Position numbers and translations under genes: made by a program. A stretch of 64,000 bases of DNA from Pipra filicauda (taxonomy: Eukaryota; Chordata; Aves; Passeriformes; Pipridae), in the NCBI RefSeq assembly GCF_003945595.2, contig NW_024104909.1, forward strand, positions 2,528,501 through 2,592,500, written 5' to 3'. The notes under the pieces are model-generated. The model searched no databases. It saw only the letters and a list, made by a program, of their open reading frames with translations, and was not told where the DNA came from. Shown in pieces: positions 50,601 to 64,000 of this stretch (its first letter is position 1; every line of letters begins with the position of its first letter).

Positions 50601-50844
50601 CATTTAGGTGAGAGGGCAGTTTAATAACTTTGTAGAAATTAATCAGAAGGGTTTTCTGTTCAACAGTAGCTGGTAAGTCTGCATTGCTACTGGCTGAATC
50701 CCTTTTAGGCAAACCTCTAACTTTTTCTCTATATATAATTATCACAAGAGGTGATAGCAGTAAATACAGTGACAAATTATACTACCTAAGAAATACAGTG
50801 TAGCTCTGTATTTATATTGTGAAATCGATCCCCCTTTGTTTTTG

Positions 50845-50860
50845 TTTTTTTTTTTTTTTT
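50845..50860. repeat. Poly-T tract, 16 bases
   Basis: Uninterrupted T-run in AT-rich intron. Similar runs of 13-15 T occur at about 57132-57146 and 59852-59864. Confidence 0.9.
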
Positions 50861-52361
50861 AATTCATGTCTTTAGTATTACATGCAAGGTAAATCTCATT
50901 AGCTTGTGAAACTGTTGCAGATGACAAAATAAAGTGTAAAACTACTAATTGTACATCCAGGTGAAAATGAAAGAATCTTCAGTTTGATCACTAAGTTCAC
51001 ACTAAAAGTATCTCTGGTAGGGCAGAGGCAGTGATCAGATATTGCTTTTGGATTTAGTCAGTGCTGTCCCTGTAGTACAGATTGCAGATTCCTTGTTTTG
51101 TTTTTTTCCCCTAAAATGTGAACCTCTAAATAACAAGGTTCACAGATTTCAAAATGAAAATTTCAGCTCTCTTTAATACATTGTAGGTGAAGTAATAAAA
51201 ATAGATTTTGTTCTCTTGGGGTTTAAATCTTCAAGACTTTGTTACCCCTAAGAGATGTTTGCTCCTGAACAAAATAGTTTTCAGTAGGATTCTCAGGGTA
51301 CTTAAAGCTTGCAGAGCTAAGTTTTTCCAGGTAGTTCTTAATACTAGCCAGACCTAGTTCCTTCTGGCTCCTATTTATTAGGCTCTTGCATTTTAAAGCT
51401 GGGCAGAACAGAGAGTTGGAGTTTCTCTATGTGCCTGGCAGTGCAGGAGGCAGGAGCTCTGTGCAGTTGGGAGTAAAACAAATAAAACTTGTGAACCCAA
51501 GTGTTAAAACTTCACCCAGGTTCTTTATTAATCCTGCACAACACCAAAACATTGCAAGGAAGCTGTGTATATGCATATAAAGGAATCATTCGATGTTAAT
51601 CCTTGAACATGGTTTCCACTAACCCAAATCCTGTTTGCCTTGACTTCGGAAAGGACAAATCAGGATTTGTGGCATAAGGAAGTTTTCCGCATTTTGAAAT
51701 ATTAGTGTATTTAGCATTTCTCTTTTTATGTTACCTGGTTTATAAAAGAATTTTGCAAGAGAAGGTTTATATGAAATTACTCATATCTCTAGCTTATTCT
51801 CCTAAGATTCTGCAAAAGACTTTTCAATGTATTTGGATGACAGTATATGAGAATATACTATGTCATTTTTTTTAACAAATAGCAGAAAATTAATTTTCTG
51901 ATTGCAGTTATATTAGACATAGAAAAAGCAAAATATTTTACTTTTGATATCCTCCTTTCAGATGCACAAAGTAAATTGCAATTTAATTTTTTTTTCCAAA
52001 GCGCTTTTTACATATTTTGCAGTAGTGCCCTTTAATAGCTATATCAATATATTGTTTTATTTTTATTAGACTTCATAAATATATTGACATATCTGTAACA
52101 CTAAACATGAAGCTTCCAATGCAAGAGTTTGTACATAGTCCATATCCAAATGTCACCATTATTTCATTTAAAAGATCCCAGCATGTCTACCTCATGATCC
52201 TTATGAACTCTATAGTACTGAAATACGTCAACACTTTTTCTTGCTACATTCATTAAAATTAAGCACCCTTCCCCTACCCCATCTGTAAACATCAAGTCAA
52301 TTGGCAGCTAGCACATTTCCCAGTCAGCAAGCAGTATTGTGAATTTTATCTTCTCTTGCAG

Positions 52362-52414
52362 AAATCAATTCGTCTTCGTTGCAGCAGATGAAATTTCTTG
52401 TAACACCTCTGCAG
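52362..52414 (+). CDS. RBFOX1: RBFOX1 53-nt alternative exon (A53)
   Basis: Acceptor TTCTCTTGCAG, donor GTAACA. After the AG carried from the 65-nt exon it reads RNQFVFVAADEISCNTSA, then leaves G for the next codon. This matches the RBFOX1 isoform whose tail continues VTDEFM..., produced when the terminal exon is read in the frame reached through this exon. When the exon is skipped, the terminal exon is read as SYGRVYAADP... and ends in the FAPY tail. In mammals inclusion goes with cytoplasmic and skipping with nuclear protein. Length is 3n+2 (1 + 17 codons + 1), so it is a deliberate frame switch. The peptide matches my memory of the mammalian one residue for residue. Confidence 0.96.
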
Positions 52415-55400
52415 GTAACAATCATTGATACTTCTTGATGCATCCATCCAGGTCTCAATATCCTTTTTCACATGCTGCATTGAATCGTAAGACAAGGCAT
52501 AGGAAAGTCCAGAGTTATAAATCTTTGGGATAGTTTGATTAATTTGTAGCTTCAGCCTATAGGTTCTGCCACAGAAAAGCTGTTAGGTTATTGTGCTGAC
52601 TTTGGTGTTTTGTGTCCAGTTTAAATATCATATGGCCTAGTACATAAGGATGTGTTAAACCTTCTGATAAAAACTTACTGGGCAGTGCAATCAAGACTGT
52701 GACTTTCAAAAAGCCAAACCAAACAGAACTGATGAAAAGAGTAGAGGCTTAGATGTTTGTAGGACATTGTAAGTGCTCTAGATTTAACAATTTTCTTTTC
52801 AACTCTTTGGGGGCAAATGATGCCCACAAGGGTACAGCAGACCCTAAAGCACTCACAAAGTCTATCCTATGGATAAGATAGTGGGAGAGAGGGTCTGTGC
52901 CTTCAGAGGATCGCTCTCTAGTAAGTAAAAAGTCTTGATATACTATCATGTTGTAAGCCTTGGGTACAGAAGAATGAATAATGTCTTTAAAGGGTAATGG
53001 TATTTTGTAAATATGTTGAATATGTCAAGGGATTTTCTCTCTTTTAAGCAATAGAGTTTGAACAAGTTTAGTCTTAATTCAGGTAAGGATGGTATTATAT
53101 TGCTATACATAAGAAATCAAAAGGCAATATAAATAGTAATAGTGATGGGACTTATTCTGCCAATAATGTTATGCAAAAAATCGAGTTCATGGAAGTTGTT
53201 CATATTGAAGGATGAAAGGGTATATAGTGTGAAACAAAATGTTGGTGTTAAGAAGTGTTTATTTATAGATTTTTATATTAGCAGAAATAAGTGAAAGGTG
53301 ATGAGATTTCTGTTTATGCCATAATGTTCTACATAGCAACAAATAAAGAGCATTTATGTATGAAAAAGCAAATCATAGCTAAACCCAAAATATGCTAAAA
53401 TTGTAGTAATGCCTATGCTAGCTACAGCAGCTTTGGTGGTAATCTGAAAAGTTCTTCTGTAATAAAAACCTGATTTAACATGGGTTTTTCCAAGTCCTAT
53501 ATCATGAATAAAATACATTTTGAGAAGTCAATACCTGTCACATTCTTGACATCACTAGACTTGGATTTTGGCTTCCATTATTTCCCTTGAGCTTCCTGCT
53601 CAGCTCTTCATTGGAGTGAGCTCTAGTAGGAAGGCTATTAATTTGTAAATCTAAGCCTTGCTAAATCAGAATAAATATAATTATTTTAGCAATTTTTATA
53701 CTTGGAATTCTTGAGTAAGATGTAGGGTCTGTGGGGCCTGTTTTGCAGAGTGAACCCTTCTAAGCAATAATTTTTGCTCTAATAAAGACGGTTTTTCTCC
53801 TCAATTCAGGCACAATTTAAGTGCCCAAGACTGCATTATACACATTCTGTACTGGAATTCCAGTAAAAAATATGACACTCTTATTTATCAGTACATTCAG
53901 TGAACTTCACACAAAAGGAAATAGATCTCTGTGTATATTTATTAAAACTTTTCAGTTTACCAGCTGATTACCTCTGTTGAATTGATTCAACAATAAGGGA
54001 TTTTTGTTAGGTATGTTTTTGACCATGTGATAAACACATCCATCATAGGTGACTGTAGGTGCCTTTTTTTGCTATAAGATATGAAGTGGAAAGCTAATGA
54101 AAGCCTGTGTCTGCTGTTTCTAATATACTAAAGTTTTAGTAATAGAATTTAAAGGACTTTTGGCTTTATAAAAAAATAACTCTCTGGCCCGTATTCCTGG
54201 GATTCAAGTTGCCAAAGTTGAATTTGGTCTTTTGAATCTGTAAGTTGACTCGCAACTAATTTATTATCTGATGTTTTCTGTTTTAATACGTGGAGCATAT
54301 ATAGAGTTACATAAACCTTTAGAACCAAAGTTAACCTTCCTGTGGTTTTTCAGATGCATGCAAAACAGCTGCAGTATGATTTTATAGTGCTTTTTTTAGT
54401 GCTCCTAAACTCAATTGCAGTAATTTGACTGTGTTTGTAGAATTGATATAAAGTGAAGATACTGATAATATGCTCAATGTTTGAAATGTGAGTATATGTA
54501 TGTTTGTATTGTTTCCTTGTAAAGAATGTGTGTCTTTGTAGACTTCAAATAGTAATATAACAAGTAAAGTTTTGGTTGGAAATTTGTCATCCAATGGAAA
54601 TGGGAGGGCTTGGGTGATTCTGCTGGTAATATTCACTCTTCTCTCCCTAATACTTTATCATTCCTGCCAGAGGATACTTAGCCCTCAGCCACACGATAAT
54701 CTTATTTGATTTGGGAATAAAGTAATCTTGAGTAGATAAATGTGTTAATGAACAGACATCGTGTCCATATACACATTTCTATTTAAATATGTGTATCTAT
54801 TCTTGAATGCACATTACCTAAGGAAAACCTCTTCAGGTGTCTGCCAGAGGGGTCCTTCCATGGGAAATTTAAAAGCATTTCACTCCTGATTGCATCCAGC
54901 GCATTCTGAGGCTAAAAATAATTACCCTTCAGAAGAGAAGTTCTGCACTTCTGGGATAGATCTTCTCTGGCAGGAATGATTAAAGGGTTTGCAAACAGAT
55001 CTGAGCTAGAACAGAGGCAGGGAAACTATCAGAAACCTCCTAGCAGTCTGATGATGGAATTTTAACAAGGATCTCTGAAGACCTTCCTCTAGCAAATCTC
55101 TGACAATAGTTACATTAGGGGAGAATTAATCCTGAGGTTTTTGGCTGATGGGGGGCAATGGGCATCTTGCCCTGTCAGGTCTGGATAAATCAGAATGAGA
55201 CCTAAAATAAACCCTCGGTTTATTTACATGTTGGTTGCAGAACATTGTTCATTTTTCATCTTTAGCATTTTTAGTGGATTTTTCAAATCAGTGCTCAATC
55301 TATTTTTTTTTCTTTTAGGTTTTATTAGATCAAAATTCATAGTTTGTAAAGAAACTATATTTTTAGTGTCTCTTCCAAGTGCATTCTAGGAGGTACCTGC

Positions 55401-58400
55401 ATATTACACTTTATGTTTTTTGTGTAAAAATGAGACAGAATCATTATTCTAGATTTATGTTACTCTCTCTCTCTTCTTCCAGTTTTTAACTGTTATCCAA
55501 CCTCCATGTACAAACAAAATAATCCAGTGTGGATGCATGCTTCATATTATTTTTCTCCCAAGTGTATTTGCAATGGTTTTGGAATAACAGAGAGAGAGAG
55601 GCAAGTGTGTATATAAACCTGAATTCACAATGAAGTATGGTGGAAGTGGATATAACATCTGTCCAATTGTGACTGTGTTTATTTACATTTCTGAGCAGAA
55701 TCAGCCCCAGGAGGAGGGATTGTGTGTTTGTGTGTGCACGCAAAGGAAATGCTTTATAAAGCTTTAAAAGTTGACAGTCTTAGATTAAGTTATTGACCTC
55801 CACTTGGAGAAAGATACAGTCTCCAAAATAGATTAAACATTCTGAAAGGTTTAATTTTATAACTCTAGGAAAGATGTTGCATACAAGCAGGCAGCTTAAA
55901 GAAACAAACACTGGAGTTTGTACTGTTGAAATATTTGAAGAGAAAGAATCATGGCCATTTTTAACAAATGCAATTGCTCCAATCTTTGCAATTTTCCTCT
56001 ATACCATCATTAACCTGTCAGCACTAACACTGCCACAAATGTAATTTATTAAACAGTAGTAAATATGGAGATACTTATTTAAAAGCAAATCAGTATTGGA
56101 TGAAGTGCTTAAAATGGTTACGGTGCCTGTTGTGGCAAACCTACCTCTTCTGTGTTATGTGAATAATTTTAACCGGTCAAAATTTTGCAGTACATACTTG
56201 TATCCATCTCATTGACCTGTTCGTGTGTCTGGTAGGAGATACTGATCACATCAAACTCTTGCAAAAGAATTTTGAGCGAGTATAATCCAAACTGCTTTGG
56301 AAGAATGCAGCTTCAGAGGTATTTCCTTTCCCCTGTTAGAATTACTGTGTGAAGACATATGCTCAGTTGTGAGAGGTTCTTCCCTTTTAGTGTTGCTGCC
56401 AATGGGTTTGACTTCATTTCATGAAGCAATTTGACTGGGAAAATAACCATTTTCTATGAGATGCTTTTATTATTATGTTCTGCTCTTCCGCTAATCAAAT
56501 AAAAAATGAAGATGAAGGAGCATCTGTAAGGTCTTTGTGCCAGTATTTATTTAAGGCTGTACTGCTGTTCCCTGTGAAAAATGGCAGATACTGAAGTTTT
56601 TGCTCTGGAAAGACTAGGAAATGTTGCACTAATGCACAGAATTAAACTTCTTCTATAAATTCAAGTGTCCTTTATGTTGGCAGTTTAAACTTGCGTTTAC
56701 TGCTGCTGTAAATAGTTGCTTATATGGAATTCCATTTGTTACAGCTTTTACTGCTCTCGGTAGTTGTGTGGTAAAGATGTTCAGCTATCGGATCAGTTGA
56801 TAAAAATCAGTAAACACTTTGATTATCCTCTGTTCTCCTTTCATGAAGTTTGATTAATTCCTTTTTCTCACCCAGTGAAAACACTGGCAGCCCTCGCTGG
56901 CATCTTTGTCACTATCTCTGTGACAGCTCTGCCTTCCCCGTGCTCGCAGTTCTAGGTCAGTTCGCATGGCTAGTCAAATGTGACAACATGACAAGATTAA
57001 GTAAAGCTGAGGTTCTGTGATTTGTAAATGGAGGATTTGCAATGTGAAGCTCCTTTGATAACAGAAGTAGTGAATAATCTGTGTTTGTCCTCAACAAGTG
57101 CGTTAGAAGCATGCGTACATCTTCTGGGCTGTTTTTTTTTTTTTTTAATGAAGCAACTGGATTTTTTTTTTCCCTCTGATAGACTGGAAATAGTGCCCAT
57201 GAACGATGGTCCGTGTGTGTGCATGTTTGTATGCCTATATACAATAATTAACTGAGCAAGAATTCAGTTTTAGCATCTTGAGATTATCATATTCCTTTTA
57301 AAACATTAAACAAAAAACACTCTGGTTGCATTCTGCACAACTTTACACACAAGCACAAAAGACTGCTTTCGAATTTAATAAACAAAGTACTCAGTATATT
57401 TATTATTGAACGAGATAAGAATTTCCTCAAGGTCTGTTTCCCTAAAATATAACAGCAGTAGTAACAGGAAAATGCTTTACAGATCAAAGAAATACTTGGT
57501 TTTTATTGGAATAGAGCTGGTTTTAGTTGATGGCAAGCCACAGTTTCCCCAGTGGCTTTTTCTAAAGAACTTTATATGAATTCTCAGTTCCTTGGATAGA
57601 GGGTACACAGAAAGATAGTGGTGGTAGCATAGAATTACTATGGTAGATTTTTGACAAGGCATCAACTGAAATTCCCACATTTGTGTAAATCCAGACAAGA
57701 CTGAAACTTGAGTGAAAGCTTTTAAGCTGAGATCTGTCCCTGAGATTGCTCCATAGCAGTTATTCAGCATCAGCTCAGGGCAAAGTCACCTGTGCTGCTG
57801 TTTGTTACACTTCTATGTTTCTGCAAAGTAACCAATATCAATCATGTTTGCTTCAATGTTTAAAACGGTGGTAGCTCAGCTTTGGCTGGCTGCAAACATC
57901 TCACAAATTTCAGAAAAATCTTAGGTTGACAAACAGAAGTAAAAATGAAAACCACATCTGAGCACCAGTAACCGAAATTTCTGCAAAATCTGCCTGTCAA
58001 TTAACAAGAAAATTAACTGGCCAAATTGAGCTATGACATAAATAAGTAAACAGTCAAGAATTGGAAATTCATCTCTACATATGGAAAATTCTACATAGGC
58101 TTCTCAAGTTTCTCCTTGCTCCAACCTGCAGGAAAAAGTAAACACAGCTTTTGATATTTCAGCAATGACATATTTATGAAGATCCTTTCACGGAAACCTT
58201 TCATTATCACCCTCTCCCTGGAATACCCTGGTCAGGTTTCTTATCTCTGGGAAAACCTAGGAATGGTAGTGCTGTACTGGCAGGAAATCCCTTATGGCTC
58301 TCCAAGCATCCAGGAGTTCAGCACTGCAGTACACCTTGAAGTTTCCCTGTTTCCTTGTGCTGCCTGTCTCTTCCCAATTCTTTCTCTGCTCCACATCATA

Positions 58401-61400
58401 AATCTGTAGCACATTCTGGGTCATGAAGGAGGAAGATGACATGCAATAACATATATTATGGTCCTCTCTTGTGCAGTGACCTTAGTGTTTGATAATGGGC
58501 ATTTAAAACTGTGTACAAAGAATTTTAGCATTCTTAACCTTTCCAATCAAGCAAAATGACCAGAAACCGTTTTTATCAACAGATTTCAATTTCCTTGGTC
58601 TCATGTTAAAACTTCAGAGACATCTTTCTCCGTCGCCTTCTGAGATATGGAGAGAGACTCATTGGTCATTCAGGTGACTGAAATGCCTGAAGTTGCTTGG
58701 TGTTAATGTCTAAAATGAAGTTAGTTGCTTGGTTGCAGGTGCTTTGAACACTGTAAGCAGATACCATCCTACTGCAGTGAGATGAATTTTAAGTTAAAGG
58801 GCCACCACTGCTGCACAGGTTTGACCCACTAAGCCTGAAATACTGCTCAGCAGTGTGGTGTGTGACTGGGGTGGACCAGAAGGAGCTCTGCTGCTCATGT
58901 CATCACAGTTATGTGACCCAGAGAAACAGCACCGTGTTAGGTACTGGGATCATTTATCTGGACAAGGCCAGATGACCCTTGCTTTCCTTATATTCCTTCC
59001 ACTTCTTTACTAAAATCTTTACACCTTTGTCTAAAATTTCACTTAGGTCTTCCTGTACCAGAGGGGAGCTGTGGATTGCCCCTCCCGTGCCACCTGCCAA
59101 TGGCAAGAGGCACATCCTGCAGCGATGCCCATTCCCTGGGTGAGCAGGCAGGAGCACCCAAACACTCTGCACTGACCTCCCCAACTTCACCACAACCCAC
59201 TCCTTCACTTGCCTCTCTGTGACATTCAGTAGTAATTGTCAGCACAACAATTTTGGTAATTTAAGGTTATTCTGGTTAAAGATTCAACACATATAGGTCT
59301 GAAGAAGAAACTATTTTTTCACTTGGTTGTTCAGTTATAACCAAAGCTGGTAAAGAATGGGTAATATTTTGGAAAACTTAGAAATATGAGCTTTTCAGTG
59401 GTACACACACTTTGCTTGTAACATGCAAGTAATGGGGGATGAGATCTCAGCTAGGTTTAGCTGAGGTAGTGACCAATTCTTAACTTCACTCTTCATAGTT
59501 CTTAAGCACATTCATAATTTTCTTTATTTCCTCCAGTGATGTGTAGATGTGGAAAAATGTGTTAACTTGGTTTTTATTTGTGTGGTGAAATTTTCCTTAC
59601 TGATACTGTTATCAAACCCTACAATATGTATGTTATTAAGAAGCTTCTAAATGTGTCCAGTATTGGATCTCCACTATCTGTGCTACATCTGTATAAAAAT
59701 ACAGCTGTAGTACTAAAGAACTAAAGAACTTAAAATCTTGAAATTGTAATTACAATTAGAGAGACTTTAACAGTACCTACTGCTGAAGACTTATATATTC
59801 CATTTAAAAAGCCCTACTAAAATAAATCTCACAATTTCCCATTTTTAATTATTTTTTTTTTTTTCATTTGCTCCATGGACAACAAATTATCCTTCATGTA
59901 GTATTTTAGCATTTTTAAACCCTCTGCTGAAGATGATTGACAAGATTGAGGAGTAACATAAGTAAAGAACATAGATGATGGATAGTTTACAGTTGTATTT
60001 ACAGATGTCAGCATGGCTACACTTTTTTTTTCTCAGTTATTTCCCAGTAAGTTGTTAGTCCAGCTATTTAAGAACCACTGTCAGTATGGTAACAAAATGC
60101 TAGCAAAACATTTTTTTTTCCCCATTATGTCCTGAATACATGTCCCAGATACTGGAAATTAGTGGAACATACCTTGTGCTAATTAATGATGCATCAAAAT
60201 CATTCATCAGATGTGTTCTTAGACAAGGATTTGTGAGTGCACGTATTGGTTTCGATACACTGATTTAACATCCTGTAAAATACACACAGATAATGCCATT
60301 GACTATTAATTTATTCAAAATACTTGTCCTAAATTTTAGTTAATTGTTTACCTAGAATGATTATTTCCAGTGTAAATGGTCACAAAGTGTTTAAATGCCA
60401 CTAATTTTAACGAGGAGTAAGCACGCTGGCAATAATAGTGAATAAATGCACCAGTGTCTGTGTGACTGAAGCAGCTTACTGATTTGCAGTGTGACAATAT
60501 AGTTTAAATCCTTCTTACTATTTTCAGCATGGAAATCAGAATCTATTCTGCTAACCTTCTGAGCTTCTAAATTTGGTGTCATGCAAGGGCGTGTTTAAAA
60601 ATTAGCATTTAAAAAGAAACCCACTTGCTTTAAGTTTAAGCTGACACTGTTCCTTTCCTCTGTGGAAATGAAATTTATTAATCATAATAAAACCATCATA
60701 TTCTGAAGGTAGAGGTCACCCTGAGGAGGAAAAAAAAAAAGTCTATTCATCACAGAGGAATTTCAATGCATTTTTTTTTTCCCAGATAATACCTGAGCAT
60801 GTGTTCTTTCCCCTTTGGAAATATATTCTTCCATGTTTGTGCTTACATATGTCAAATGTATTTAGGAAGGTGCAAAAATGAGAACTTTGTGATTTAATTT
60901 CACATACTTTTTTTTTCTTTTACAGAAGACTTGGAAGAATGCTTTTTATGTTTTATTTTGTGTTTACATTGCCCACATTTATTTAAGTGGAATTTCAATA
61001 TCCTGTAAAAGAAAAAGAAGAAGTGTTTCTTATTTTAACAAGAATATATGCATTACTAATTCTGAAATATCATTTCCATGTTAATATCACAGTACAAACT
61101 TTAGCATTATCATAATATAAATGTAAAACATTCTTTTTAAGGAGCAAGGATTGACTTTGCTCACAGTTCTCACGTTAGGATTACTTCACAGCTTTTTTGT
61201 TTTAAGGAAGAAACATGGTTTATATAGTAGGATGAAAAAAGTAAAACACTGACAATAAGTGATTACTACTTTGGCAAAAGAATAATAAAATGCACTCAGA
61301 AGTCAACGCTGGGTTGAAACGGTCATATTTTCATCTTTTTAAATTGCTTAATGTGTGTGTTTATCCATATTTTCCCCTTAGTTGTCAAGATTTCTGTCAA

Positions 61401-64000
61401 ATCATGATACAATATTAGCAACGTGTTTTATTACATAAGTGTTGTAAATTCGCCAGTTACTTCAGCAGTTGACTTAAATATAATAATAATTTAATAATGC
61501 CCAAACAATATGTATTCAGGCTTGTTCCTTCCTTACAAGTGGCCCTTGCATTTAGGCTACTTAACCCCCTGTCATGGGTGACCCAGGAGACTGTTTTGTG
61601 AGGCACTGGGACATAGTCAAGGATCCTGCAGGAAGGGGGTGTAGGATGGACACAAAATGCAGCCCTTAATCTTGGCCAAAATTAATGTGATTGCTACAAA
61701 TCTAAATTTACAGCCCTTGCTCAGTATTGCAGCAAACAGATAGAAAAAAGAATAAAAAGAAATATACTGAGTCCCATTGCTTTAAAAATAATAGTCATAG
61801 CATTAAAGCTGTATAATAGTCCAGGCAGTTCCTCCTCTGTGTTACTTGGGCCATGAGGGAAATTTTATAAAGCTGAAAACATGTCTAGCTTTGAATTAAT
61901 TGTTTTCCCTTTCTAGATGTCTTCTTACTGTTTGAATGAGATTTGGCTGAAAAGAATTCAAATTTTATACTGATGTTTAAAATGGAACCTCAGACTTTAA
62001 ACATAGGCATACAGAGGTAATGTCTTCTTCAGTGTAGATGGACAAGACCTAAGAGATTCTCTTATGGCTACTATCAAATCTCTAAATTATGTTTGCATCC
62101 TAATGTGGAGGGGTTACCAAAGCTGAGGTTTATGGAAGTTCTTCCTACTACAGAGGCTCCAGAGGGTGGGATCAGTGTCAAACCTGCTCAAAGAACTCTC
62201 AGTCTCCCTTTCCAGCTCAAAGAATCTCAAAGTTATTTACCCAACACAGACTGTTGTGATTGATTTTCCTTCTGTTTTTTTTCAGTGGGAACTGCCTGTT
62301 TTCTTTGTTGTAACTGCCTTGGATAGTTTCCAAAAAATAGGTATTCATGGATATCAAACATTTAAATAGAATTGATATAGAAAGAGGAATTAATACGTTT
62401 TATATAAGTCTTATAGACCTATTTTCCTGAGTTTGAAACCAGGTCTTAAGAAAAGTGATTGCCTGACACAGTGTTAGCCCTGGATATCCATGTATACCTT
62501 TGGTAGCAACGAGGACTTCTCTGCCCAAATCTAAAGTAAACGTAGGTGTGGAGTAAGATATAGAGCCCACATTCCTGAACTTGTGGTACTTTAATAGCTT
62601 AACTCATTTTTAATGTGTTATCACTTCACAGAAATTTGGATTTACTAAGTAAACAGGACAGTACACCTGAAGGCATTCAGCTACAATGGTTTTACTTCAT
62701 ACTGAAACACCCGGATTTTAGAGTATTTTATAAAAACATAGATAAACTTTACATTTACTCAAAATGCTGGACTCTGTTGATGGGAAAAAATGGTTAATTC
62801 ACAATACTGAGTATTAACAACGTGCACTTGGAAGTTTGAACTTCCTGAATTTTTTTCTACTTTTTATTTTTTTCCATCAAAGTGTGTGGTTATATATACT
62901 TGGAAAGGGAAAAGCATGTGAATTCTGCAAATCTGTGACCCTGGGCTTGCTCAGAGAGTCAGGGATGGGAATGTAAAGTCTCTCTCTTTTCTGTGCTGAA
63001 CCCTTTTGCCTTCAGCCAGCACAGTTGTCCCAGCAGGTTATTTGCTGGGATTTCCATACGAAATGAATCCCTCCTAATCTTGCAAATTTTGGCTCAGCGA
63101 GATGGAGAATTAAAGACTACCTTGTCTGTGATAATTTCTGCTCCTTCCTTGAAGATGTCACTGAGTGGGTGGGAATATCTAGTTCAGATAATTTGGACCT
63201 TTTCTCTACCTCACAGCCAGGACCCACAGTTGTGGGTGGTGGAGAATTGCATATGCCATGGGAACATTCCTTTCTCAGCTTTCCCTCAGCTGATTAGCTA
63301 GAAATCCACTAATCAGATTCCACTTGTGGAGGAGCAAATACGTGATAAAATAAGACAACTGGCCTCTTTTCAAAAAAAGTGAGTTCATATATGTATCTGA
63401 AAAATAAGGTAGTTACACAGAATGAGACCAGTCTGTGGTTAATGTTCACATAAGGCTAAAAAATATTATTTTTTTTTATTATTTTTTAATAGATATCAAG
63501 GATATTAAAAAAACTTAGCTTGTTTACTATATTGGCCCTTGTACACAGGACAACACTGTAATTACAAGATTACTTTTGCTGGTCTATGTGACACCTGAAA
63601 GCAAACGGAAATTCTTTGATTATAGAAAGTGTTAGAGAGGTGCAGTGAAACCTCTACCCAGCTGACATGTCCATCTCACTGATGGTACCGAATATCCAGG
63701 GGTAACAGTGTTCACCCTTGGAATGGGCAGCAGAGCTTTGTGTTTCCAGGTGGAGCAGAGGACTGGGCCAGCAAATGGGCCAGGTGTACATGTGGAGGAG
63801 CTTTGAAGTAGTTTCAACTGTAAGAATTTTGTGCGGGGAGAAATGACATAAATCTGATTTTCACATCGCTGACTTTGCCTGGTTGTAGCAGGAACTTGGC
63901 CTGAAAACTGAGACTTCAGCTGTGCAAATGGTTTAGGGAGACTCTGCTTTCTATAGAAAGTTCAGGAATGTGCATGAAAGACCAGCGTGTTTCTTAAAAC
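52415..64000 (+). other. RBFOX1: RBFOX1 intron, 5' part (at least 11.6 kb)
   Basis: It starts GTAACA and runs off the window. I searched for the shared terminal exon (a start encoding SYGRVYAADPYHH or VTDEFM) and did not find it. TGCATG occurs at 54355, 55534, 57220 and 63971, none near an exon. An acceptor-like tract, TTTTTTTTCTTTTACAG, ends at 60925, and GC-richer unclassified patches lie at about 58960-59230 and 61560-61680. I recognise no coding sequence, RNA gene or named transposon here. Confidence 0.75.

Larger units (their letters stand above)
35526..52361 (+). other. RBFOX1: RBFOX1 intron (16.8 kb)
   Basis: It runs from GTAAGA to TCTTCTCTTGCAG. It contains TGCATG at 36723, 36804, 37735, 39110, 42651, 47591 and 48367, a CA-rich patch at 39466-39511, TTTG repeats at 44361-44394, a 14-T run at 44480-44493, a candidate cryptic terminal exon at 44643, and a 16-T run at 50845-50860. 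The block at about 44100-44910 is GC-richer and looks more constrained than its surroundings. Elsewhere I see only AT-rich intronic DNA. Confidence 0.8.

Noticed and set aside
58954..59230. GC-richer minus-strand open frame (84 codons)
   Set aside because: No family resemblance. May be an old unclassified repeat, but I could not name one.
52415..64000. Shared RBFOX1 terminal exon expected downstream
   Set aside because: No sequence encoding SYGRVYAADP or VTDEFM was found, so the exon most likely lies beyond the window end.

Overview
This is vertebrate, almost certainly avian, nuclear DNA: about 64 kb from the 3' half of RBFOX1 (Fox-1/A2BP1), an RNA-binding splicing regulator, transcribed on the + strand. 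Six short exons, about 415 coding bases in total, lie in long AT-rich introns. Each was recognised by its translated peptide together with GT/AG splice sites and matching codon phase. The paralogue is RBFOX1 because of the peptide [21 protein letters not shown], which differs from the corresponding RBFOX2 segment. The bird assignment rests on two CR1-like LINE tails and one solo LTR-like fragment resembling a common avian endogenous retrovirus LTR. No species can be named. None of the long open frames in the introns looks like a gene.

Layout: intron (1-2395); 81-nt cassette exon (2396-2476); 15.7 kb intron; 133-nt Ala/Arg-Gly-rich exon (18221-18353); 8.8 kb intron; 40-nt exon matching brain exon B40 (27152-27191); 4.9 kb intron; 43-nt exon matching muscle exon M43 (32049-32091); 3.4 kb intron; 65-nt constitutive exon (35461-35525); 16.8 kb intron; 53-nt exon A53 (52362-52414); then at least 11.6 kb of intron running off the window. 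The RRM exons lie upstream and the shared terminal exon lies downstream; neither was found here.

How the parts work together: this is the alternative-splicing hub that sets the C-terminal half of the protein. Exon lengths show the logic. The 81-nt exon can be skipped in frame. B40 and M43 are both 3n+1, so exactly one must be used to keep frame. A53 is 3n+2, so its inclusion switches the terminal exon into another frame and changes the C-terminus, a change linked in mammals to nuclear versus cytoplasmic location.

The most interesting signals are: TGCATG (the RBFOX binding motif) on both sides of B40, suggesting autoregulation; a recognisable but diverged avian M43 microexon with a non-consensus donor and a long pyrimidine tract; a possible unannotated terminal or poison exon at 44643 encoding SLSYGRDILSLAKSR-stop; a G-quadruplex-capable G-tract upstream of the 81-nt exon; and a tandem duplication starting at the donor of the 133-nt exon that creates two GCATG motifs.
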